From positions 1-13,067 of the forward strand of contig CALGGL010000285.1 of NCBI GenBank assembly GCA_937915975.1: 13,067 bases of DNA, written 5' to 3'. The notes beneath the pieces were generated by a model. That model was given only the letters and a program-made list of their open reading frames with translations. It did not search any database and had not been told where the DNA came from. This document shows, piece by piece, positions 6,393 through 13,067 of the stretch. Position 1 is the stretch's first letter. Every line of letters begins with the position of its first letter. The position numbers and the translations under genes are program-made. The DNA comes from an uncultured Lachnospiraceae bacterium (GTDB lineage: Bacteria; Bacillota; Clostridia; Lachnospirales; Lachnospiraceae).

Positions 6393-7997
6393 ATGAAAAA
6401 CAAGAAGATCCTTATATCAGGCATAGTTCTGGTATTGTTTTATGTTACGGCCTGGTTCTTTATAGAACATAAGGGTGTACAGGTCGAAGAGACATTTTGG
6501 GCGTTATTGCCTTCGCTTATAGCGATAGTGCTTGCACTTATAACCAAGGAGGTATATAGCTCATTATTTATCGGAATTCTTACCGGTGCACTTTTCTGGG
6601 CAAGATTTAATCCGGTTGATACGTTAAACCATGTATTTCAGGATGGTGTGATAACTGTTCTTTCAGATTCATGGAATGTCGGAATCCTTGTATTTTTGGT
6701 AATACTTGGAATGATGGTTCAGCTTATGAACAAAACCGGCGGCTCACTTGCCTTCGGTCGTTGGGCGAGTACACATATAAAGACAAAAGTCGGTGCTCAG
6801 CTTGCAACCATTTTGCTCGGTGTTCTTATATTTATAGATGATTATTTTAACTGTCTTACAGTAGGTTCGGTTATGAGACCGGTAACCGATAAGGAGAAGA
6901 TAAGCCGTGAAAAGCTTTCATATCTCATAGATGCTACTGCGGCTCCTGTATGTATAATCGCTCCTATCTCATCCTGGGCAGCAGCAGTTGCCGGCTTTGT
7001 TGAGGGCGAAAACGGAATGAGCTTATTCCTTAAGGCGATTCCGTATAACTTCTATGCTCTGCTCACAATTCTTATGATGGTACTTATGGTTTCTATGAAG
7101 GTTTCTTATGGACCTATGAAGAAGTTTGAGGAGCAGGCTCTTACTGATGCTTACTGGACTAAGAAGAGCTTTGTGGGAAAAGAGGATACTGACCTTAAGG
7201 TTAATCATAACGGTAAGGTTATAGACATGCTTATACCTATTATACTTCTTATAGTATGCTGTACAATAGGCATGATATATACCGGAGGATTTTTCGATGG
7301 AGCAAGCTTTATAGATGCATTTGCAGACAGTGATGCTTCTGTAGGTCTTGTACTTGGTTCATCCGTTGCACTTGTTATTACAATTATTTTCTACCTCATC
7401 CGTGGAGTTATAAGCTTTGAGGACAGTATGAAATGTCTTCCTGACGGATTTAAGCAGATGGTTCCTGCGATACTTATCCTTACCTTTGCATGGTCACTTA
7501 AGGCTATGACCGATAACCTCGGTGCGGCAGAGTATGTTGCAGAGCTTGTTAAGGGTTCGGCAGCAGGTTTACAGGCATTTTTACCTTGTATAATATTCCT
7601 CATTGCAATCGGACTTTCCTTTGCAACCGGAACCTCATGGGGAACTTTCGGAATACTTATTCCTATTGTTGTAAACTGTTTCCAAAACACAGATTACACA
7701 ATGATGATAATAGCAATCTCAGCTTGTATGGCAGGTGCGGTATGCGGAGACCACTGTTCACCTATATCCGATACGACGATTATGTCTTCGGCAGGTGCTG
7801 AATGTGAACACATAAACCATGTAACGACACAGCTTCCGTATGCACTTACCGTTGCCGCAGTATCCTTTGTAACCTACATAGTAGCAGGTCTTACCAAGAG
7901 TGCATGGATATCTCTTCCTGTAGGTCTTATCCTTATGGCACTGGTGCTTGTAGTTATTAAGGTACTTGGTAATAAGAAAGAAAAAGCAGCAGAATAG
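6393..7997 (+). CDS. NhaC-family Na+/H+ antiporter
   Basis: The protein is a 534-aa integral membrane protein with about 11-12 hydrophobic segments. Features of the NhaC family are an acidic pair in a membrane segment (D149/D150 in FIDDYFNC), GSVMRPVTDKEKISREKL, ATAAPV (181-186), and the C-terminal GDHCSPISDTTIMSSAGA (from about 452), where polar and acidic residues line the likely ion path. Family members exchange cytoplasmic Na+ for protons; some relatives carry organic anions such as lactate/malate, so the exact substrate is unproven. AAGGAGAG lies about 7 nt before the ATG. The stop is 11 bp from the SulP start, whose ribosome site overlaps the nhaC stop codon. This makes an operon nearly certain and suggests coupled Na+, H+ and anion movement. 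Confidence 0.9.
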   Translation: MKNKKILISGIVLVLFYVTAWFFIEHKGVQVEETFWALLPSLIAIVLALITKEVYSSLFIGILTGALFWARFNPVDTLNHVFQDGVITVLSDSWNVGILVFLVILGMMVQLMNKTGGSLAFGRWASTHIKTKVGAQLATILLGVLIFIDDYFNCLTVGSVMRPVTDKEKISREKLSYLIDATAAPVCIIAPISSWAAAVAGFVEGENGMSLFLKAIPYNFYALLTILMMVLMVSMKVSYGPMKKFEEQALTDAYWTKKSFVGKEDTDLKVNHNGKVIDMLIPIILLIVCCTIGMIYTGGFFDGASFIDAFADSDASVGLVLGSSVALVITIIFYLIRGVISFEDSMKCLPDGFKQMVPAILILTFAWSLKAMTDNLGAAEYVAELVKGSAAGLQAFLPCIIFLIAIGLSFATGTSWGTFGILIPIVVNCFQNTDYTMMIIAISACMAGAVCGDHCSPISDTTIMSSAGAECEHINHVTTQLPYALTVAAVSFVTYIVAGLTKSAWISLPVGLILMALVLVVIKVLGNKKEKAAE

Positions 7998-8008
7998 AGG
8001 ATTAAAAA

Positions 8009-9691
8009 ATGGGTAGTAAAGATAAAATTAAACCAATGCTTTTTTCTACGATGAAGCATTATAGCGGTAAGCAATTTGCGACGGATTTTGTATCGGGAAT
8101 AATTGTTGCAATTATTGCGCTTCCGCTTTCGATAGCACTTGCGCTTGCATCGGGTGTAGGCCCTGAGGAGGGTATATATACTGCCATAGTCGCAGGCTTT
8201 ATCATATCATTTTTCGGAGGAAGCCGTGTTCAGATTGCAGGACCTACGGCGGCATTTGCAACGATAGTTGCAGGAATTATTGCCAAAAACGGTATGGATG
8301 GTATGATACTTGCAACCATAGTCGCAGGTGTGATTCTCATTCTTATGGGTGTGTTAAGGCTTGGTGGTTTGATTAAATTTATCCCATATACAATAACAAC
8401 CGGTTTTACTGCCGGTATAGCGGTGACCATACTTATAGGACAGCTTAAGGATTTCTTCGGACTTACTTATCCGAAAGGAACGGCGACCATAGAAACGGCC
8501 GATAAGATAAAGGCATTTGTTCATAATATAAATACTACCAATAAAGAGGCTCTTTTGATTGGCGGCATAAGCCTTATGATTCTTATAGTATGGCCTTACG
8601 TAAGTGAGAAGATACCGGGCTCACTGGTTGCGGTAATCGTTGGAATCATAGTAGTAAAATATGCAAGATTAAATGTAAATACAATCGGTGATTTATACAC
8701 TATAAGCAACCATCTTCCGACATTTCACGCACCGCATTTTACTATGTCGGGACTTCGAGCAGCGATGTCGGACGGCTTTACAATCGCGGTACTTGCAGCG
8801 ATAGAATCGCTTCTTTCCTGTGTGGTTGCGGACAGTATGATTAACTCTCATCATCGTTCCAATATGGAGCTTATCGCACAGGGACTCGGTAACATAGGTT
8901 CGGTTTTATTTGGTGGAATCCCTGCTACAGGAGCTATAGCAAGAACGGCTGCCAATATCAAAAACGGTGGACGTACACCTATTGCGGGTATGGTGCATTC
9001 AATAGTACTTATCCTTGTACTGGTTATGCTTATGCCGTATGCGGCACTTATACCTATGCCGACTATAGCAGCTATTCTCTTTATGGTAGCTTACAATATG
9101 TGTCAGTGGAGAACCTTTGTACATCTTTGTAAAACCGCACCTAAGAGTGATATAATAGTGCTGGTTGTTACATTTATTCTTACAATTGTATTTGACCTTG
9201 TTGTTGCAATCGAAATCGGTATGGGACTTGCAATCATACTCTTTATGAAGAGAATGAGCGAGGAGTCGGGCATAACCGGATGGGTTTCCTATGATCCGGA
9301 GGAGGATCCCGACGGAATGAACCTTAAGCCGCTTCCTAAACAAGTTAGGGTGTTTGAGATTTCGGGACCGATGTTTTTCGGTGATGCAGAGCAGATAGCT
9401 GCCATAGATTTTAATGAGGACACGAAGGTAATTATACTTCGTATGAGAGGTGTGCCTGCGGTTGATGCAACTGCCATGCACTCGCTGGAGCAGTTCCATG
9501 AGCGTTGCATGCGACACGGCATAACCCTTGTATTTTCACATGTAAATGAGCAGCCGAGACATACCATGGAAAAGGACGGCTTTATCGAGATGGTCGGCGA
9601 GGAAAACTTCCGTCCGCACATCGATGCAGCCATAGAGTGGGCAGGTAAATTGGTTGAGGAGAAAGATAATGCAGAAAAAACAGGTGTTTAA
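8009..9691 (+). CDS. SulP-family inorganic anion transporter with C-terminal STAS domain
   Basis: The protein has 560 aa. The membrane part, about 1-410, starts with the SulP hallmarks ALPLSIALALASGV, GPEEGIYTA and GGSRVQIAGPTAA. A cytoplasmic STAS domain, about 445-550, has the conserved loop VPAVDATAMHSL (D486, T488). SulP proteins carry sulfate, bicarbonate or other anions by proton or sodium coupling; the anion cannot be read from the sequence. Pairing with an NhaC antiporter is compatible with a Na+-driven bicarbonate or sulfate system (inference). AGAGGA at 7996-8001 is the ribosome site. The 3' end contains the ribosome site and first 23 bp of the GH43 gene, so the two are probably translationally coupled. 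The sampled GC in this gene (about 47-51%) exceeds nhaC (about 33% in one sampled 120-bp stretch). Confidence 0.92.
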   Translation: MGSKDKIKPMLFSTMKHYSGKQFATDFVSGIIVAIIALPLSIALALASGVGPEEGIYTAIVAGFIISFFGGSRVQIAGPTAAFATIVAGIIAKNGMDGMILATIVAGVILILMGVLRLGGLIKFIPYTITTGFTAGIAVTILIGQLKDFFGLTYPKGTATIETADKIKAFVHNINTTNKEALLIGGISLMILIVWPYVSEKIPGSLVAVIVGIIVVKYARLNVNTIGDLYTISNHLPTFHAPHFTMSGLRAAMSDGFTIAVLAAIESLLSCVVADSMINSHHRSNMELIAQGLGNIGSVLFGGIPATGAIARTAANIKNGGRTPIAGMVHSIVLILVLVMLMPYAALIPMPTIAAILFMVAYNMCQWRTFVHLCKTAPKSDIIVLVVTFILTIVFDLVVAIEIGMGLAIILFMKRMSEESGITGWVSYDPEEDPDGMNLKPLPKQVRVFEISGPMFFGDAEQIAAIDFNEDTKVIILRMRGVPAVDATAMHSLEQFHERCMRHGITLVFSHVNEQPRHTMEKDGFIEMVGEENFRPHIDAAIEWAGKLVEEKDNAEKTGV

Positions 9692-11093
9692 TCCTTTTTT
9701 ACCTTTAAATGAATATATTCCGGATGGGGAACCGCACATTTTTGGAGACAGGGTTTATCTGTATGGTTCTCATGATAAGGAGGGCGGATATACATTTTGC
9801 ATGCAGGATTATGTGGTATATTCAGCACCGATTGATGATTTGTCCGACTGGCGATATGAGGGCGTTATTTATAAAAAGACGCAGGACCCCGGGAACAAGC
9901 TCGGTATCCGTTCGCTCTACGCTCCGGATGTGACGCAGGGGCCCGATGGAAGGTACTATCTCTACTACGCTTTCGACTTTCTGGGCGAGTTCGGCGTCGC
10001 TGTCTGCGATACACCTGCCGGAAAGTACGAGTTTTACGGCAAGGTACACCACAAAAACGGTAAAGTCTGGGGCAAAAAAAGCGGTGAGCAGTTTCCCTTT
10101 GACCCCGGTGTTTTGACCGACGACGACGGCAGAGTGTGGCTGTACTCCGGGTTTGAAACTAAGGTGCCGTTTGTGGCCTCACGCTGGCATAATCTGCGCA
10201 ACGACGGCGGCGTTGTGATGGAACTTGAGCCGGATATGGTGACAATCAGGCAGGAGCCGAAGGTCATTTTCCCCATAAAGGGCAGGCCCGGCGCTTTCCC
10301 TCATGCATTTTTCGAGGCCAGCTCCATCCGCAAGGTAGGTGACAAATACTGCTTCGTCTACAGCTCCCAGTACAACCACGACCTGTGTTACGCTATGTCT
10401 GACAGGCCGGACGGCGGCTTTGAATATGGCGGTGTGCTGGTGGATTTGGGCGACCTTTACCTCGACGGCAACACCGACGAGAACCATGCGAACAACTATT
10501 TGGGCAACACCCACGGCGGGCTCCTTAACATCGGTGACGACTGGTATATTTTCTACCATCGTCAAACAAACCGCAGCTCCTACGCCCGCCAGGCCTGCGC
10601 GGAGAAGTTGGAGCGCACACCGGGCGGCGGCTTCAAGCAGGCGGAAATTACCTCTTGCGGTCTTAATGGCGGCCCCTTGAAAGGGAGAGACAGATATGAG
10701 GCAAGAATTGCCTGCAATCTCTGGGCGAAGGGGCACGAAACCGGCCGGGTGGACGGCACCAATCCGAAAAAGCGCCTTGAAGCCCACCCATATTTCACGC
10801 AAACCGGCAAGGACCGCGAATCCGACGGCGACCAGTACATCGCCAACATGCGCGACGGCGCGACGGCGGGCTTTAAGTATTTCGACTTTGATGGCACAGA
10901 GACTAAAATCAGTATTGAGGGCCGCGGAGAGGGCAAATTCCTTGTCTCCACGGATGAAAAAGGCGAAAACACAGTTGCTGAGGTGCCGGTAAACGACTCA
11001 GCGGACTTTGAAATAAGCGCAGGAGTTCATCCGCTGTACTTCACCTATCGAGGCGACGACGCAGCAGACTTCACAGCGTTTATAATAGAATAA
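9669..11093 (+). CDS. Glycoside hydrolase family 43 enzyme with C-terminal CBM6-like domain
   Basis: The protein has 474 aa and no signal peptide, so it is probably cytoplasmic, acting on imported arabino- or xylo-oligosaccharides. It appears to have the five-bladed GH43 fold with the three expected acidic residues: base D19 (YIPDGEPH), D145 (FDPGVLTDDDG) and acid E216 (FFEASSI). Residues about 340-474 resemble a CBM6-type sandwich (DGDQYIANMRDGATAGFKYF). GH43 enzymes are mostly beta-xylosidases or alpha-L-arabinofuranosidases, and I cannot choose between these. AGGAG at 9657-9661, 7 nt before ATG 9669, fixes a start inside sulP; an upstream in-frame TTG at 9654 is less likely. The next gene, also a glycosidase, follows after 19 bp. 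Codon choice changes at about 9885: all eight tyrosines before it are TAT, and six of the next seven are TAC. The gene may therefore be a recombinant. Confidence 0.9.
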   Translation: MQKKQVFNPFLPLNEYIPDGEPHIFGDRVYLYGSHDKEGGYTFCMQDYVVYSAPIDDLSDWRYEGVIYKKTQDPGNKLGIRSLYAPDVTQGPDGRYYLYYAFDFLGEFGVAVCDTPAGKYEFYGKVHHKNGKVWGKKSGEQFPFDPGVLTDDDGRVWLYSGFETKVPFVASRWHNLRNDGGVVMELEPDMVTIRQEPKVIFPIKGRPGAFPHAFFEASSIRKVGDKYCFVYSSQYNHDLCYAMSDRPDGGFEYGGVLVDLGDLYLDGNTDENHANNYLGNTHGGLLNIGDDWYIFYHRQTNRSSYARQACAEKLERTPGGGFKQAEITSCGLNGGPLKGRDRYEARIACNLWAKGHETGRVDGTNPKKRLEAHPYFTQTGKDRESDGDQYIANMRDGATAGFKYFDFDGTETKISIEGRGEGKFLVSTDEKGENTVAEVPVNDSADFEISAGVHPLYFTYRGDDAADFTAFIIE

Positions 11094-11112
11094 AAATGAG
11101 GAGGAAAACAAA

Positions 11113-13067
11113 GTGAAAAAGAAAAACACGTCCCTGCGGGACAGCCTGATTACCCTTGGCATCATTCTGGCAGTTTTAGCCATCGTGGTGATCGTCGTTA
11201 TCGGGATCATCAATTCCAACAATGTAAAGCCCAGTATGTCGGATATCATGGATACTGTGGCAAGCTGCGCACCGCAGCTGGTGCTCATCGCTGCGGGCCT
11301 TGTGCTGCTGATAGTGATAGTAGCCATAACCGGCGGCATGGGAAGGAGCAGCAAGCGCTTCGTGAGGGCTCAGGGCATCATTGCCGCACTTCTCGCGATA
11401 ATTTGCGCGGCAAACTGGGTGTGCTACGGTCCCCTTAACGGTCTTATAAATATCACCTTTTCCGATGCCTACGGCATGAGCGCGGAGACTGAGGCCGAGG
11501 GTCTTTCTCTTAACGAAACCATCTCTGGTGAGGGCATAGTCCTCCTTGTGAACCGCAACAACGCTTTGCCTCTGAACGGCGAAAACAAGCTTAACGTCTT
11601 CGGATGGAGCAGCATCTCTCCCGTTTACGGCGGAGCAGGGTCAGGAGCCGGCATGGGCGAGAACATAAGCCTTCTTGACGGGCTTGCCAACGCAGGCTTT
11701 ACAACGAACGCTGAGCTCAGCGAATTCTATACGGCCTACAACACCGTAAGGCCTCACGGCAACGGCGTCGGTGCCAATGATTACACCCTGCCTGAGCCCT
11801 CAGTTGACTCCTACGGAAGCGTTCTTACAAATGCCAAGAGCTTTTCCGACATCGCGCTTATCGTCCTCTCCCGCGAAGGCGGCGAGGATATGGATCTCCC
11901 GATGAATGTGACAGCCGCTGTTGAAAAAGGCACCATCTCATACAACACCACCGACCCCGGCATGGGTCACCCGGGCGATTTCACTGGCGACATGAGCTAT
12001 CTTGAGCTTTCCGGATCCGAGCGGGAGATGGTCCGGATGGTTTGCGAAAATTTCGGCACTGTTATCGTAATTGTGAATACTGCCAACGCCATGGAATTGG
12101 GCTGGCTGAACGATTATCCCTCTATCAAGGCGGCTCTCCTCGTTCCCGGAACGGGTGTAAACGGTTTTAATTCTCTCGGCAATATACTTAACGGCAGTAT
12201 AAACCCCTCCGGACGCACCGTTGACACCTACGTATATGACCTTCTGGCTACACCTAACGCCAACAATTTCGGTTTCTTTGAATATAACAACACCGATGAT
12301 CTGTTGTTCAAAGAAGTCCCCGTTGTTGACCCCAACCTGAACACAGGAATGTTTTTTGTAAACTACGTCGAGGGCATTTATGTTGGCTATAAGTTCTATG
12401 AAACCGCCGCAGAAGAAGGACTTATTGACTATGACGAAGTGGTTCAGTTCCCCTTCGGCTACGGTCTTAGCTATACGAGTTTCAAGCAGGAGATAACCTC
12501 CTTTAACGACAATAACGGCACCGTCAGCATTGACGTTAAGGTCACGAATACCGGCTCTGTGGCCGGGAAAGAGGTAGTCGAGCTCTATTTCAATCCACCC
12601 TACACTAACGGCGGCATTGAAAAGGCCTCCGCAAACCTCCTCAACTTCGGTAAAACCGATATTCTCCAGCCCGGAGCCTCAGAGACCGTATCCTTTACCT
12701 TTACATACGATGATCTGGCTTCCTATGATACTTACGGAAACGGCTGCTATGTAACCGAAAAGGGCGATTATGAGATCAGCATCCGTTCAGACTCCCATCA
12801 TGTCATTGAGGCCAAGACACTTTCCGTTTCCAGGGACATCATCTACAACACTGCCAATGATGGGAAGAGAGCTTCCGACAACGTTGTAGCTGAGAACCTG
12901 TTCGGCTTCGCAGAGGGCAACGTGACCTACCTCTCCCGTTCGGATCATTTCGCAAACTATGATGAAGCCACCGCGGCGCCTTCTAAAGAGGCTTATTCCA
13001 TGACACCGGAGCAGAAGGCGACAACCGTGGTAATGTCCACCTGGAAGCCTGAGGATCACGATGATCC
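11113..13067 (+). CDS. Membrane-anchored GH3 protein with reversed domain order (partial, runs off the window)
   Basis: The frame is open for 651 codons from GTG 11113, with GAGGAGG 9 nt upstream, to the window end. Three hydrophobic segments (about 11-33, 55-74 and 84-107) should place the rest outside the cell by the positive-inside rule. Next comes the GH3 C-terminal sandwich domain: GEGIVLLVNRNNALPL, then SREGGEDMD, where E258 is the candidate acid/base. It is followed by PFGYGLSYTSFK and a fibronectin III-like domain (VTNTGSVAGKEVVELYF). The TIM barrel with the nucleophile aspartate must lie beyond the window. This order (sandwich first) is known from beta-glucosidases of Ruminococcus albus and Butyrivibrio fibrisolvens. 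The likely role is removing glucose or xylose from beta-linked oligosaccharides, together with the GH43 19 bp upstream. Codon use is GC-rich, like the later part of the GH43 gene. Confidence 0.88.
   Translation, partial: MKKKNTSLRDSLITLGIILAVLAIVVIVVIGIINSNNVKPSMSDIMDTVASCAPQLVLIAAGLVLLIVIVAITGGMGRSSKRFVRAQGIIAALLAIICAANWVCYGPLNGLINITFSDAYGMSAETEAEGLSLNETISGEGIVLLVNRNNALPLNGENKLNVFGWSSISPVYGGAGSGAGMGENISLLDGLANAGFTTNAELSEFYTAYNTVRPHGNGVGANDYTLPEPSVDSYGSVLTNAKSFSDIALIVLSREGGEDMDLPMNVTAAVEKGTISYNTTDPGMGHPGDFTGDMSYLELSGSEREMVRMVCENFGTVIVIVNTANAMELGWLNDYPSIKAALLVPGTGVNGFNSLGNILNGSINPSGRTVDTYVYDLLATPNANNFGFFEYNNTDDLLFKEVPVVDPNLNTGMFFVNYVEGIYVGYKFYETAAEEGLIDYDEVVQFPFGYGLSYTSFKQEITSFNDNNGTVSIDVKVTNTGSVAGKEVVELYFNPPYTNGGIEKASANLLNFGKTDILQPGASETVSFTFTYDDLASYDTYGNGCYVTEKGDYEISIRSDSHHVIEAKTLSVSRDIIYNTANDGKRASDNVVAENLFGFAEGNVTYLSRSDHFANYDEATAAPSKEAYSMTPEQKATTVVMSTWKPEDHDD

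Noticed and set aside
10179..10802. A 207-aa minus-strand reading frame inside the GH43 gene
   Set aside because: Long antisense frames are expected in GC-rich coding DNA. The plus strand has a convincing GH43 fold with its catalytic residues.

Overview
The window looks like a chromosomal segment of an anaerobic Firmicute of the class Clostridia, probably Lachnospiraceae-like. The basis is low-GC DNA with frequent ATA codons, AGGAG-type ribosome sites, and a membrane-anchored glycoside hydrolase family 3 protein with the reversed domain order known from rumen Clostridia. No species can be named from the sequence alone.

Region 1 (1-3121, + strand) is an RNA-repair-type module: rtcB (RNA ligase), a structured non-coding RNA containing a near-complete tRNA body, and a DUF2828/Ro60(TROVE)-like protein with a von Willebrand A domain. 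A perfect 46-bp direct repeat lies before rtcB and again before the RNA, so both units probably carry the same control sequence. The RNA has a tRNA acceptor stem, D arm, T arm, 5-nt variable loop and a pairable anticodon stem, but 44 nt stand where a 7-nt anticodon loop should be, and no simple excision restores U33. The neighbours fit a bacterial Y RNA of the tRNA-mimicking YrlA type. An interrupted pre-tRNA that RtcB would seal is the alternative. This is the most interesting part of the window.

Region 2 (3133-6125, - strand) holds two cell-surface genes behind a good sigma-A promoter: a single-pass membrane protein with Pro/Gln/Gly-rich tandem repeats in its cytoplasmic tail, then a membrane-anchored phosphoglycerol transferase/LTA-synthase-like enzyme. 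Its end converges on the DUF2828 gene with an 11-bp gap.

Region 3 (6126-13067, + strand) is a tightly packed gene string: NhaC-type Na+/H+ antiporter, SulP anion transporter with STAS domain, cytoplasmic GH43 glycosidase (its start lies inside sulP), and an extracytoplasmic membrane-anchored GH3 protein that runs off the window. The transporters suggest Na+/pH/anion balance and the last two genes suggest plant oligosaccharide breakdown. Codon usage changes sharply about 70 codons into the GH43 gene, which points to a recombination junction (or an assembly join) between resident and more GC-rich DNA.
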